In this document: positions 52,688 through 61,419 of the stretch, piece by piece
Layout of the letters: the number at the start of each line of letters is the position of its first letter
Position numbering within the stretch: position 1 is the stretch's first letter
Assembly: GCA_009929485.1 (NCBI GenBank)
Contig: SAAJ01000006.1
Span: 32,483-96,482 of the forward strand
DNA length: 64,000 bases
Source of the DNA: Negativicutes bacterium
Lineage (GTDB): Bacteria > Bacillota > Negativicutes > Anaeromusales > Anaeromusaceae
Reading direction: 5' to 3'
The notes under the pieces: model-generated
Database searches by the model: none
What the model saw: only the letters and a program-made list of their open reading frames with translations
What the model was told of the DNA's origin: nothing
Made by a program: the position numbers and the translations under genes

Positions 52688-53979
52688 ACAAGCACCTCTC
52701 CGTCTTGATACACCAAATTTCCGCCTACCATAGTGGCCGTCACACGGCCTTTTAAGGACTTCCCTTCAAACGGAGTATGTTTACCCCTGCTGTAGAACCG
52801 GCGGCTGTCAACCGTCCATTCGGCCTCCGGATCAAAAACAACGATGTCCGCATCACTGCCTACGCGCAGCGTGCCGCAATCAAGGCCCAGGACCTGCGCC
52901 GGACGAGAAGTCATGGCTGCAACAATCTCAGGAAGCTTCATGCTTCCTTCGTGATACAGCGTGGTTAACACAACTCCCAACGCCGTCTCAAAGCCAGTAA
53001 AACCGCTGGGGGCATATTTAAATTCTCTATCTTTTTCTTCAAACGCATGGGGCGAATGATCGGTTGCAATGGCGTCAATAACGCCCTCTTGCAGAGCCTG
53101 CCGCAACACGACTACATGATCCATAGAGCGTAGCGGCGGGTTAACCTTAGTGGCCGAGTCAAAACCCATAACCGCTTCGTCGGTCAGCGCCAAATGATGC
53201 GGCGTCACTTCCGCCGTCACCTTGACGCCTTTGGCTTTAGCCTGGCGAATGATTTCCACCGCGCCTTTTGTGCTGACATGGGAGATATGCACATGACCGC
53301 CTGTATATTCCGCCAGCAGCACATCACGAGCTACCGCAATATCCTCTGCCACAGAGGGACGTCCGTGCATGCCCAGCATAGTGGAAACTTTTCCTTCGTG
53401 CATATAGCCATCCTCTACTAAGGCCTGCTCTTCTGCATGGCTCATAATCGGCTTATGATACATAGCCGTGTAATCAAGAGCATTCTGCATAACCTTGGCA
53501 TTATGAACAAAATGTCCGTCATCAGATAAGGCTACTGCGCCATTGAGCAGCATGTCGCCGATTTCCGCCAATTCCTTGCCATCCTGCCCTTTACTGACAG
53601 CGCCAACAATCAGCATGTTGACAATCGCTACTTGCCGGGCCCGCTCTTTCAAGCCGTTAACAGCAATGCTGCTATCAACAGGCGGGCGTGTATTCGGCAT
53701 ACAAGCCACGCTGGTAAAGCCGCCAGCCGCTGCGGCGCGGCTGCCGGTTTCAAAGTCTTCTTTTGCTTCCTGCCCCGGTTCGCGTAAATGGGCATGAAGG
53801 TCGACAAAACCAGGAGCTACGGTTTTCCCTTCGGCGTCCAAAATCTGAGCGTCTGCGGGTGTTGCCAAATTTTCACCGATAGCCGCAATGCGGCTGTCTT
53901 CCACAATAATATCCATAACCCCGTCCAAACCTTGGCTGGGGCAAATAACATGTCCGTTTTTAATGATTGTCTTCAACAT
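52684..53979 (-). CDS. pyrC: dihydroorotase
   Basis: Zinc hydrolase cyclising carbamoyl aspartate to dihydroorotate. Metal ligands: the HxH in [15 protein letters not shown] (about 55-69), HAE and HVHISHVS histidines, and [13 protein letters not shown] aspartate. 431 residues, class I type. It lies between pyrB (20-base overlap) and carA. Confidence 0.96.
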   Translation of the reverse strand: MLKTIIKNGHVICPSQGLDGVMDIIVEDSRIAAIGENLATPADAQILDAEGKTVAPGFVDLHAHLREPGQEAKEDFETGSRAAAAGGFTSVACMPNTRPPVDSSIAVNGLKERARQVAIVNMLIVGAVSKGQDGKELAEIGDMLLNGAVALSDDGHFVHNAKVMQNALDYTAMYHKPIMSHAEEQALVEDGYMHEGKVSTMLGMHGRPSVAEDIAVARDVLLAEYTGGHVHISHVSTKGAVEIIRQAKAKGVKVTAEVTPHHLALTDEAVMGFDSATKVNPPLRSMDHVVVLRQALQEGVIDAIATDHSPHAFEEKDREFKYAPSGFTGFETALGVVLTTLYHEGSMKLPEIVAAMTSRPAQVLGLDCGTLRVGSDADIVVFDPEAEWTVDSRRFYSRGKHTPFEGKSLKGRVTATMVGGNLVYQDGEVLV

Positions 53980-54913
53980 GCTTCCCTCCCGTCAGTACCA
54001 AAAAGAGCAGAGCCATCCGCACAGCCAAACCATTCTTCACCTGTTCCTGAATAGCAGACTGCGTATCGTACGCCACTTCCGGCGAAATCTCCAAGCCTCG
54101 GTTCATCGGCCCCGGATGCAAGAGCACAGCGTCTTCCTTAGCCAAAGACAAGCGAGCCCGATTGATACCGAAAATGCGAGCGTATTCTCGCGGCGAAGGG
54201 AACAAGCCTTTTTTCTGCCGTTCTAGCTGTATACGCAGCACATTGACAACATCCGCTCCGTCCAGCGCATCTTCAATGCGCTCATGCACCACAGCCCCCA
54301 TCTCTTCGATCCCAGGAGGAATTAAGGTTTTCGGCCCGGCCACATGGACGGTTGCCCCCATCTTTGTCAAGCCCCAAATATCGGAGCGCGCCACACGGCT
54401 ATGCAGAATGTCGCCAATAATGGCTACTTTCAAACCTTCCAGACTTCCCTTGCGCTCCTCAATGGTAAACATGTCCAGCAAGCCCTGACTGGGATGCTCA
54501 TGCGCTCCATCGCCGGCATTAATAATCACCGGTTTGGCAATTTTCGATGCGTATACCGCCGCACCTTCCGCAGCATGACGCATAACAATGACGTCTACGC
54601 CCATAGCCTCCACGGTCAGCAGCGTATCCCGCAAGCTTTCTCCTTTAACAACGCTGCTGGAGCTGGTAGTAATGTTCACAACGTCGGCACCTAAATATTT
54701 TCCCGCCAATTCAAAGGAAGTACGCGTACGTGTGCTGGGCTCAAAAAAAAGGTTAACTACCGATTTTCCTCGCAATGTCGGCACCTTCTTAATATCGCGC
54801 CCTACAATCGCCTTCATTTCCTTCGCCGTATCCAAAACCCGCCGAATCTCCTCTGTCGAGAAGGTACGCAAGCCAAGGATGTCTTTCCCTCGGAGTGAAA
54901 CCTGACCTTTCAT
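53960..54913 (-). CDS. pyrB: aspartate carbamoyltransferase, catalytic subunit
   Basis: Joins carbamoyl phosphate and aspartate. The phosphate loop [37 protein letters not shown] and [11 protein letters not shown] are typical. The ATG at 54913 with GGAG ten bases upstream gives [15 protein letters not shown] and is preferred to ATGs at 54955 and 54922. 317 residues; no pyrI regulatory subunit follows, as in other Firmicutes. First structural gene of the operon. Confidence 0.96.
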   Translation of the reverse strand: MKGQVSLRGKDILGLRTFSTEEIRRVLDTAKEMKAIVGRDIKKVPTLRGKSVVNLFFEPSTRTRTSFELAGKYLGADVVNITTSSSSVVKGESLRDTLLTVEAMGVDVIVMRHAAEGAAVYASKIAKPVIINAGDGAHEHPSQGLLDMFTIEERKGSLEGLKVAIIGDILHSRVARSDIWGLTKMGATVHVAGPKTLIPPGIEEMGAVVHERIEDALDGADVVNVLRIQLERQKKGLFPSPREYARIFGINRARLSLAKEDAVLLHPGPMNRGLEISPEVAYDTQSAIQEQVKNGLAVRMALLFLVLTGGKHVEDNH

Positions 54914-54948
54914 AAGCAGCATTCTCCTTCCCCATTCTGTCAACCGGG

Positions 54949-55070
54949 AAAACAAAAGCTCCTTGCCGATAACGGCAAGGAGCTTAACACGCGCAGAAAG
55001 AGCCAGAAACGGTTAACCGTTCCTCTAGTCCTTCCGTTAGTTCTCCTTGCCGACCTCGCTGGATCTTCTT
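54949..55070 (-). promoter_or_regulatory. PyrR-type attenuator of the pyr operon
   Basis: On the minus strand GATCCAGCGAGGTCGGCAAG (about 55046-55065) matches the PyrR RNA-binding loop. Downstream is a 13-bp terminator stem AAGCTCCTTGCCG (arms 54956-54968 and 54973-54985) with a T-rich tail, 43 bases before pyrB. UMP-bound PyrR should favour termination. No pyrR gene lies in the window. Confidence 0.85.
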
Positions 55071-55108
55071 AAAGGATGACGGAATGGATACACATTTACA
55101 TTGAAGAT

Positions 55109-55138
55109 AGTGTAACAAATCTTCCTCACCCTTGTCAA
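55109..55138 (-). promoter_or_regulatory. pyr operon promoter
   Basis: TTGACA (55133-55138), an 18-base spacer and TACACT (55109-55114) on the minus strand, starting a ~190-base leader. The rest of 55139-55417 holds AT-rich sequence and no gene that I can support. Confidence 0.75.
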
Positions 55139-55417
55139 GGCGCTGCACCGGAGCATGCCGCTGCAGCATCTTCTGTTTTTCCATGCGTATTGTACACAAA
55201 AAGCATTGTTGTTTAAATAATAGCATATTTATTCACTAATTGCCACTTTTTATGCATAAAATTTCATTGTCATTCTTACAGGATTCTCAAAAAAAATGCG
55301 GAATATCATTAAGAGCATTATTATACAGCAAATTTTTAAATTTCATCGGTTCTTTGCATACTTCCGTGTCCAATACATAGGTTTTTATCTCTTTTTGACA
55401 CGAAAGGAGTTGCTACC

Positions 55418-55954
55418 ATGCGTCTTCTTGCAGTATTGCTTCTAACTCTCTTACTTGTCTGCAACACTTCCTCTTTTGCATCTCAAGCGCCCTGTAACTC
55501 CGGAGTTTCTCTGGAAGCACCAACAAGCCAGGAACAAGAGCTGGCCGCCTTGGTCAATCAGGAGCGGACCAAAGCCGGCCGACAACCGTTGCGCTTGGAT
55601 GCGCGTCTTTCCTGCTTGGCCCGTCAATATGCGCAAGACATGGCCGCACGAAATTTTTTTTCGCATTATGACCCGGAAGGAAATTCTCCTTTTGACCGCC
55701 TTCACAAAAGAAACATCACCTATCGCGCTGCGGCGGAAAATTTATTTAAAGGCTGGCGCGATCCAGAAGAAGAATCGATGAAAATAGCTCATTCATTCTT
55801 AATGCAAAGTCCAGGACACCGTCGTAATATCTTAGACTCCGACTTTACCGTTATCGGCGTAGGGGTAGTGCGCACCCCTGAAGAATGGACCTATGTCGTA
55901 GAGCTTTTCTTACTTCCTTCTCTGGCCGATGCACGTAAAGGTGTGATACAATAA
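55418..55954 (+). CDS. secreted CAP/SCP-domain protein (YkwD-like)
   Basis: 178 residues. The signal peptide LLAVLLLTLLLVCNTSSFA is followed by a CAP domain: ELAALVNQERTKAGRQPLRLDARLSCLARQYAQDMAARNFFSHYDPEGNSPFDRL, then AENLFKGW and SPGHRRNILDSDFTVIGVG. The HYDPEG and HRRNIL motifs carry the expected His and Glu/Asp residues. Such proteins are exported; function in bacteria is largely unknown. AAGGAG precedes the ATG. It is a single gene divergent from the pyr operon. Confidence 0.92.
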   Translation: MRLLAVLLLTLLLVCNTSSFASQAPCNSGVSLEAPTSQEQELAALVNQERTKAGRQPLRLDARLSCLARQYAQDMAARNFFSHYDPEGNSPFDRLHKRNITYRAAAENLFKGWRDPEEESMKIAHSFLMQSPGHRRNILDSDFTVIGVGVVRTPEEWTYVVELFLLPSLADARKGVIQ

Positions 55955-56021
55955 GCAGTGGCCTGTATTCCACATAACACGGCCTATCTTTTTATCATTA
56001 TGGACATGAGGTTTTTCATTC

Positions 56022-56594
56022 ATGCGTATCATTACAGGTTCAGCCAAAGGCAAGCGGCTTAAAGCGCCGTCAGGCTTGAAAACTCGCCCTACAACTGATC
56101 GGGTTAAGGAGTCCTTGTTTTCTATTATCCAGGAATTTCTTTCCGGCGCACGCATTCTGGACTTATTTGCCGGAACCGGCAATTTGGGACTGGAAGCGCT
56201 TAGTCGCGGCGCCGCTCATGCTATTTTCGTAGATCAAGCGCAGGAATGCAGTCGTTTGATTCGCGAAAATGCTGTTTCTACCAATTTATTAAATCGCTGC
56301 GAGGTCTGGCGCACACAAGCTTTAGAAGCTTTAGGGCGCTGCAAAAGAGAGCAGCTCGTTTTCGATATTGTTTTTTGCGATCCTCCCTATAACCAAGGAC
56401 ATCCGCTACAAATTCTTCATTTTATTGATGAAAACCCAGCGTTATTACCAAACGGAATTTTAATCCTCGAGCACTCAAGACATGAAGCGCTCCCTGAAGA
56501 TTTGAACCATTTGGAATTGCGCCGTCAAGAACAATATGGAGAAACTATGCTTAGCTTTTATAAAATGCCAGCACACAAGGAGGACCTTTCGTGA
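56022..56594 (+). CDS. rsmD: 16S rRNA (guanine966-N2)-methyltransferase
   Basis: SAM-dependent methyltransferase for G966 of 16S rRNA. The start MRIITGSAKGKRLKAP, SAM loop ILDLFAGTGNLGLEALSRGA and catalytic DIVFCDPPYNQG motif are clear. 190 residues. It overlaps coaD by four bases, a pairing very common in Firmicutes. Confidence 0.96.
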   Translation: MRIITGSAKGKRLKAPSGLKTRPTTDRVKESLFSIIQEFLSGARILDLFAGTGNLGLEALSRGAAHAIFVDQAQECSRLIRENAVSTNLLNRCEVWRTQALEALGRCKREQLVFDIVFCDPPYNQGHPLQILHFIDENPALLPNGILILEHSRHEALPEDLNHLELRRQEQYGETMLSFYKMPAHKEDLS

Positions 56595-57091
56595 AGATTG
56601 CAGTTTGTCCGGGCAGTTTCGATCCAGTTACTAACGGACATGTGGATATTTTCGAACGCGCCAGCAGTATGTACGACCGCTTGATTATCGCTGTATTTCG
56701 CAATCCTGGGAAAAATCCTTTATTCAACATGGACGAACGGGTTCGTCTCTTAAAACAAGCTACTCAACATATCCCCAACGTCGAAGTCGATTCTTTCTCC
56801 GGCTTGCTCACCGATTTTGTTCTGCAAAAAGATAGTCGCATCATTGTGCGCGGGTTGCGCGCTCTTAGTGATTTCGAATATGAGTTTCAACGCGCACTTC
56901 TCATCAAGTGTGTTCGTCCTGAAATTGAAACTGTTTTTATGATGACATCTAGTGAATATTCCTTTGTCAGCTCTAGCGGCATTAAGGAATTAGCTCAATT
57001 TGGCGGAGATATTTCCAAACTAGTCCCCCCTATGTTGTACGACGAAATCACCCAACGCTGCCGGGAGCTGGCTGCCCGGAAAACATTGTAA
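56591..57091 (+). CDS. coaD: phosphopantetheine adenylyltransferase
   Basis: Fourth step of CoA synthesis: adenylylates 4'-phosphopantetheine. The nucleotidyl-transferase motif is CPGSFDPVTNGHVDIFERAS (residues 6-25; TNGH is the HxGH variant). RGLRALSDFEYEFQ and the C-terminal MTSSEYSFVSSSGIKELAQFGG match. 166 residues. Starts with a GTG overlapping rsmD. Confidence 0.97.
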   Translation: MKIAVCPGSFDPVTNGHVDIFERASSMYDRLIIAVFRNPGKNPLFNMDERVRLLKQATQHIPNVEVDSFSGLLTDFVLQKDSRIIVRGLRALSDFEYEFQRALLIKCVRPEIETVFMMTSSEYSFVSSSGIKELAQFGGDISKLVPPMLYDEITQRCRELAARKTL

Positions 57092-57106
57092 GGAGGCATC
57101 TTTAAT

Positions 57107-57601
57107 ATGACGATTGAAGAAATCTTTGATGAGCTGGAAACATTGTTAATGGAATCATCCCATGTTCCTTTTACCAACAAACGCATTGTTGAAGAAGATG
57201 AACTGGTACGTCTTTTGGATTATCTGCGGGAACTTATCCCTCAAGAAGTAATGGAAGCGCGGAAAGTATTGGCCGAGCGGACTCAAATTGTAGAAAACGC
57301 GCAGCGCGAAGCGCAGCGGGTAGTCGAACAGGCGAAAGTCTACGGCGCCAAAATGACCGACGATAACATTATTGCCAAACAAGCCCAAGAACAAGCGCAG
57401 CAAATCATGCAACAAGCGCAGGAGCAAGCCCGTGATCTGAACCGCCAGTCTCAAGAACAAGCCCGCCAACTCCAACAAGATTCCACGACGTATGCGGACG
57501 AGGTCTTCCGCCATCTCTCGGGAAATCTGGAAAAAGCCCTGGAAGTAGTTCGCCAAGGCCATGCTGAACTCCATCGCAGCCTGCGCGACAAGCAGGAATA
57601 A
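57107..57601 (+). CDS. coiled-coil protein, V-type ATPase subunit H/DivIVA-like
   Basis: 164 residues, cytoplasmic. A short folded start (MTIEEIFDELETLLMESSHVPFTNKRIV) gives way to a continuous coiled coil from about residue 60 with unusual Gln/Ala repeats (QAQEQAQQIMQQAQEQARD). The family sits after coaD in many Clostridia and Negativicutes; its role is not established. AAGGAGG precedes the start. Its sequence resembles stalk subunits in composition only, so the annotation is loose. Confidence 0.8.
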   Translation: MTIEEIFDELETLLMESSHVPFTNKRIVEEDELVRLLDYLRELIPQEVMEARKVLAERTQIVENAQREAQRVVEQAKVYGAKMTDDNIIAKQAQEQAQQIMQQAQEQARDLNRQSQEQARQLQQDSTTYADEVFRHLSGNLEKALEVVRQGHAELHRSLRDKQE

Positions 57602-57628
57602 GTACATCTTCTTCCTATCGTCTGCATC

Positions 57629-57657
57629 ACCCGGGAGCCATCTCCCGGGTTTTCTTT
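57629..57657 (+). terminator. terminator of rsmD-coaD-coiled-coil operon
   Basis: Stem CCCGGGAG/CTCCCGGG with a 4-base loop (57630-57649) and TTTTCTTT. Confidence 0.88.
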
Positions 57658-57703
57658 GTACAAAATTATCGATTTCCAAAAAGAACAGGAGTCATTGGCA
57701 TCC

Positions 57704-59311
57704 ATGAAAAGACATGTTTTTCGTTGGCTTCCTTTTATCGCCGCCTTGCTTGCTTTTCTCTTAGTTATGCCTGCAAAAGGAATAGCTCCGTCGCCACAAC
57801 CAACAACAGTTCCCACTCCAAGCAGCACATTACCAGCGCGTATTCTGCTGCTCCCCCTCGACAGCAGGCCTCCTTGCACTGACTTTGTCGTCGAGTTGGC
57901 ACAGTTGGCAGGCATACAAGTCATCTTGCCTCCTCCTGAACTGCTTGATCATTATCGCCGTCCAGCATCGCCGGAAAAATTGGCAGCCTGGGCAGCCACC
58001 GTATTAAAAGAGGAAAAACCAGATGCGGTTATTCTTTCTACTGACATGCTGGTTCATGGCAGCCTTCTGGCCTCCCGCCAACGCATCGGCAAAAAAGAGC
58101 AAGAGCAGCAACTACTCAACTGGCTGACGCAATGGCACAAAGAGTATCCAGCAGTGCCTCTATATGCCTTCAGCATCATTCCCAGACTGCTATTAGCTGA
58201 CAACAGCCCTTATCAGATCTACCAATATCATCTAAAAAAATATTCCATTTGGGCCGACGAAATCGGCTGGTTTGATAATCCTGACGACGTACAGCCTCTT
58301 CTGGCTATGGAAAAAAGACTGCCCGAAGAATTAAAAACCGAATATGCAGCTCTCTACGAGCAGAATTTAGCCTTCAACCGCTCACTCATTGATTTAGCCG
58401 CTTCCGGAACGTTGCAGATGCTGATCTTAGGCCAAGATGACGGCTTTCCTTTTGGGCTTCCAAATCAAGAAAAAGAGCAATTAGCTCAATACGCAGCGCA
58501 GAAGAAAGCCCATTCCGTCGAAATTACACGCGGCACCGACGAAGTGGCTCTCTCTCTCTTGGGGAAAATCATCTCCCAGCAGCGCACGCACGCCGCCCAG
58601 GCGGAAATCCGCTACTCTCGCCCGGACGTACCAGGCATGCTCATGCCGTACATGCCCCATTCGATCGCTTCCAACGCTAAAGAAAAACTGGCTCTTAGCG
58701 GCGTCCTCCCCGCTACCGAAGGCAATGCCGATTTCATCCTCTACATTCATGCCGGACGCAAAGGCGACTCTCCTTGGCAGCAGCTAGCGCCGGCTCGAGA
58801 AATAGCTTCTTTACTGCAAGAAGGCAAAGCCGTCGCCTTGGTCGATCTCAGCGAAGATTTTTCCTCGTTAAATACAATCTATCCTTGGCTGGTGCTGCTG
58901 GATGTTCCCGTAAACCAATTAACCGCTTATGCCGGTTGGAATACTACCAGTAACTCTCTAGGAACGATTGTAACGCACGCCCTGGCCGTGTTGCAGGGGC
59001 ACGCTTCTACAACGAAAAAAGCTTCTTTTTTGGGCGAACGCTTCCTAGATGACTGGTATTATCAAAAAACCATTCAAAGCCGCCTAAACCGCTGGCTGCT
59101 CGCCAAACGCCAAGATCCTTATTCCTTAAAGCAAAACTACGCCGAAGCCAATTTTCGCCTGCAACGCCATTTGCAGAGCAGCGCTGTGCATCTAGAGCGT
59201 TACGACTTTCCCGCAACAAGCGCTACGCTGCCGCTGCGCAGGTATGACGCCACTGCCAAAACGCCCTGGGAGCGAACCTTTGAAGCCTCGATCGAGCTAA
59301 AAGTCCAGTAG
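57704..59311 (+). CDS. DUF4127 family exported protein
   Basis: 535 residues. A signal or anchor peptide (FRWLPFIAALLAFLLVMP) and a Pro/Thr-rich linker are followed by the DUF4127 domain. That domain starts ILLLPLDSRPPCTDFVVELAQLAGIQVILPP and includes DAVILSTDMLVHGSLLASR and ILGQDDGFPFGLPNQEK. No catalytic role is known; the fold may be amidohydrolase- or phosphatase-like. The frame extends upstream to 57656; the ATG at 57704 has AGGAG 12 bases upstream, longer than ideal, and a TTG at 57695 is possible. Confidence 0.85.
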   Translation: MKRHVFRWLPFIAALLAFLLVMPAKGIAPSPQPTTVPTPSSTLPARILLLPLDSRPPCTDFVVELAQLAGIQVILPPPELLDHYRRPASPEKLAAWAATVLKEEKPDAVILSTDMLVHGSLLASRQRIGKKEQEQQLLNWLTQWHKEYPAVPLYAFSIIPRLLLADNSPYQIYQYHLKKYSIWADEIGWFDNPDDVQPLLAMEKRLPEELKTEYAALYEQNLAFNRSLIDLAASGTLQMLILGQDDGFPFGLPNQEKEQLAQYAAQKKAHSVEITRGTDEVALSLLGKIISQQRTHAAQAEIRYSRPDVPGMLMPYMPHSIASNAKEKLALSGVLPATEGNADFILYIHAGRKGDSPWQQLAPAREIASLLQEGKAVALVDLSEDFSSLNTIYPWLVLLDVPVNQLTAYAGWNTTSNSLGTIVTHALAVLQGHASTTKKASFLGERFLDDWYYQKTIQSRLNRWLLAKRQDPYSLKQNYAEANFRLQRHLQSSAVHLERYDFPATSATLPLRRYDATAKTPWERTFEASIELKVQ

Positions 59312-59332
59312 AAGGCTTGAACAGTCAATCAT

Positions 59333-59372
59333 AAAACCCGTTTCGCGCCTTTCGCGTATTTCGCGGTTCGTT
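59333..59372 (+). repeat. TTTCGCG triple repeat, copy 2
   Basis: AAAACCC, one variable base, then a 32-base block (59341-59372) identical to 45092-45123. Only these two full copies were found in the window. Confidence 0.85.
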
Positions 59373-59395
59373 TTATAAATTCTTGTGTAGTAAAG

Positions 59396-59443
59396 AAAAG
59401 AGCTATGGAAAACTTGCAAGCAAGCATTCCATAGCTCTTTTTC
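59396..59443. terminator. bidirectional terminator between DUF4127 and NlpC genes
   Basis: Arms AAAGAGCTATGGAA and complement (about 59397-59410 and 59428-59441), with A/T runs on both sides. Confidence 0.85.
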
Positions 59444-59449
59444 GGTTTT

Positions 59450-60133
59450 TTACCAGACCCGCCGCGCCCCTAAATAGCGCTCTTGATAGTAAGATTTACC
59501 CAATGGCGTAATCGTCACTTCCCCCGCAGCTGAACTGGCATGGATGAAACGGCCTCCGCCAAGATAAATCCCCACATGAGACGCTCCAGGTTCATAGGTA
59601 GTGAAGAAAACCAAATCCCCAGGCAAAAGATTGTCTCCTGAAATCGCCCTGCCTACCTCAAATTGACCATCACTCATGCGCGGCAAGGAAATGCCGAACT
59701 GGCTATATATGTAATAGATAAAACCAGAACAGTCAAAGCCTCCAGGGCTGCTTCCTCCCCAAGCATAGGGAGTACCCATATACTGCTGAGCCATTTGCAC
59801 AATCTGCGCGCCTCTGCGTCCAAAACCACGATTTACTTCAACCGCTGCCTGTCTCTGCTGCAGTGCGTAAAAAGTACCGGCTCCTACAACTCCGTCCGCG
59901 TCAAGACCTCTGCTTAACTGAAATTGGACAATCGCCTGACGAGTTTCCTCGCCAAAAACACCGTCCGCTTCTCCCACTTCATACCCCAGGTCTTCTAAGC
60001 GTTCTTGAATCCACTGCACCTGCTCGCCGCGATCTCCTTGACGCAAGGCGGCCGCTTCAGCATTAGGAACAAACAAAAGAGAAAATAAAAGAAAACCAAA
60101 GCATAACCATGTTTTTTTGTTACTACACTTCAT
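59450..60133 (-). CDS. NlpC/P60 cell-wall endopeptidase with peptidoglycan-binding domain
   Basis: 227 residues, exported. The signal peptide (WLCFGFLLFSLLFVPNAEA) is followed by a peptidoglycan-binding domain (VQWIQERLEDLGYEVGEADGVFGEETRQAIVQFQ) and an NlpC/P60 domain with catalytic Cys in GGFDCSGFIYYIY. The histidine is in ASHVGIYLGGGRFIHASS. It should cleave the stem peptide at the D-Glu-DAP bond. The upstream region 60134-60367 holds a possible TTGACA promoter but no riboswitch. Confidence 0.94.
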   Translation of the reverse strand: MKCSNKKTWLCFGFLLFSLLFVPNAEAAALRQGDRGEQVQWIQERLEDLGYEVGEADGVFGEETRQAIVQFQLSRGLDADGVVGAGTFYALQQRQAAVEVNRGFGRRGAQIVQMAQQYMGTPYAWGGSSPGGFDCSGFIYYIYSQFGISLPRMSDGQFEVGRAISGDNLLPGDLVFFTTYEPGASHVGIYLGGGRFIHASSAAGEVTITPLGKSYYQERYLGARRVW

Positions 60134-60367
60134 CTATTTTACGTCGAACTCCTTTATGTAAAAATCTCACCTTATTCGGCTCATATTAGATTCAACGCCC
60201 GCCAAAAGATCCCTTTCTCCAAAAGTCCTTTCTCTCAGTCCTGAGTTTATAGTTTTATTGCCAATCCCATTTGTCAAGTCCCATTTTTAAACCAAATGCA
60301 ATTTTCAAGAACTCCTAACTATACCGGCTCTCTTTATGCGGCTTTCTTAAAGCTTGCCGCAAATTAA

Positions 60368-60403
60368 AATAGCTGCTGCAAACAATAATGTAAGCAGCAG
60401 CTA
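60368..60403. repeat. orphan 11-bp inverted repeat
   Basis: Perfect arms ATAGCTGCTGC (60368-60378) and complement (60393-60403) with a 14-base loop. On the minus strand a modest T-rich stretch follows, so it could end a short minus-strand RNA. No gene lies in 60134-60512 apart from this and the Fur box. Confidence 0.45.
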
Positions 60404-60444
60404 TCTATTACCAAAGACCCATTACGCTTCATTCTAGAGAGTCT

Positions 60445-60487
60445 TGATAATTATCGTATTGATAATAATTATCAATCTTGTTATCCT
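60445..60487 (+). promoter_or_regulatory. Fur-type box with promoter
   Basis: TGATAATAATTATCA (60460-60474) is a perfect 7-1-7 Fur palindrome, extended by a second GATAATTATC palindrome (60446-60455). A promoter TTGATA (60459-60464), 17-base spacer and TATCCT (60482-60487) overlaps the box. Iron-dependent repression of the following small gene is inferred. Confidence 0.8.
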
Positions 60488-60512
60488 ATAAAAAGATTGC
60501 GAGGTGTTGTAT

Positions 60513-60659
60513 ATGTGTGAAATTGGAGTTTCAACTTTGGAAAAAGCCCTGGTGAGAGCCGAAGAACTCTTTCAAAAAAAAGGCCAATGTAGAATAAAAA
60601 CCAAAGTACATGCAAACAAAGAAACCGGCGAATACTATGTTTGCTATAATGTTTATTAA
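60513..60659 (+). CDS. 48-residue small protein under a Fur-type box
   Basis: A short frame with GAGGTG upstream of the ATG at 60513. The protein starts MCEIGVSTLEKALVRAEELF and ends GEYYVCYNVY, with an amphipathic helix, three cysteines (positions 2, 26 and 45) and two basic clusters. It has no membrane segment or signal peptide. I do not recognise a family. It stands alone between NlpC (divergent) and tRNA-Pro (convergent). The Fur box suggests induction in iron shortage; a role in iron, or as a small metal-binding protein, is inference. Confidence 0.7.
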   Translation: MCEIGVSTLEKALVRAEELFQKKGQCRIKTKVHANKETGEYYVCYNVY

Positions 60660-60720
60660 AATTTATGCCTGTTGGAGAAGTTAAGCGTTAGAAGAATATT
60701 AGAAGATTTACCCTGATTAA

Positions 60721-60756
60721 AAACAAAAATAGTCTTGCCAACTGGCAAGACTATTG
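60721..60756 (-). terminator. terminator after tRNA-Pro
   Basis: Stem AATAGTCTTGCC with a 4-base loop (60729-60756) and a T-rich tail on the minus strand. Confidence 0.88.
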
Positions 60757-60774
60757 ACTGTATTGAATTTAAAT

Positions 60775-60851
60775 GGTCGGGGCGACAGGATTCGAACCTG
60801 CGGCCTCTTAGTCCCGAACCAAGCGCGCTACCAAACTGCGCCACGCCCCGA
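60775..60851 (-). tRNA. tRNA-Pro (CGG)
   Basis: 77 bases, acceptor CGGGGCG/CGCCCCG, anticodon loop TTCGGGA giving CGG, CCA encoded. Confidence 0.96.
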
Positions 60852-60865
60852 CATCACGTTATGTA

Positions 60866-60894
60866 TTATATGTTACCCAAGCCTCTTTGTCAAT
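60866..60894 (-). promoter_or_regulatory. tRNA-Pro promoter
   Basis: TTGACA (60889-60894), a 17-base spacer and TATAAT (60866-60871) on the minus strand. Confidence 0.85.
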
Positions 60895-60989
60895 AGTCTA
60901 GGATAAAGCACTTCAGATTATTACGCTACAGGTATTTTTCAACTAATGTCGAATTAAAATGTAGCTAGATAGTAAAGGAGGCGTTTATT

Positions 60990-61403
60990 TTGGAAAACGA
61001 AAAAACTAAGGCTCCCGGCTTTATCGCCAATCGCATTGATGTGAAAGCCGTCACTATTAATTGTGCCGCTATGTCTTTAAACACGCTGAAAGAAGAGGAT
61101 ACTTCGGGCGAGCTCGAAGATACAAATATCATGCTCTTAACTAATTTCGGCACCATTGAAGGTGAAATTGTACTTGATAATAATAATTTTTTTAGCGACT
61201 GCAATGAACTGCGCAACACCCTTTTAGCCAACGCACCGCAAAAAGAAGGCATTATTATCAATAATTCCAGCAGCATCATTTTGAAAAACGCCAAAATCAT
61301 CCCTTACGCCAACCCTTCTTATAGTATTCAACTCCAGGACTTTAGTATTTTTTCCGATCAAATTGTCGGTTTTACATATGGTAAGAAAGAAATAAAAGAA
61401 TAA
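60990..61403 (+). CDS. hypothetical protein preceding zwf
   Basis: 137 residues, no signal peptide. Start is a TTG with AAGGAGG upstream. The protein is rich in Asn, Ile and Leu, with short repeated strands (NIMLLTNFGTIEGEIVL, GIIINNSSSIILKNAKIIPYA) suggesting a small beta fold. I do not recognise a family. It lies 16 bases before zwf and may be co-transcribed with zwf-pgl, but a link to the pentose phosphate pathway is only positional. Confidence 0.78.
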   Translation: MENEKTKAPGFIANRIDVKAVTINCAAMSLNTLKEEDTSGELEDTNIMLLTNFGTIEGEIVLDNNNFFSDCNELRNTLLANAPQKEGIIINNSSSIILKNAKIIPYANPSYSIQLQDFSIFSDQIVGFTYGKKEIKE

Positions 61404-61419
61404 GATAGGGGTAGTTTAT

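Noticed and set aside
54984..55226. An 80-codon minus-strand frame across the pyr leader
   Set aside because: It has no ribosome site, spans the pyr promoter, PyrR loop and terminator, and matches no family; it looks like an accidental frame.
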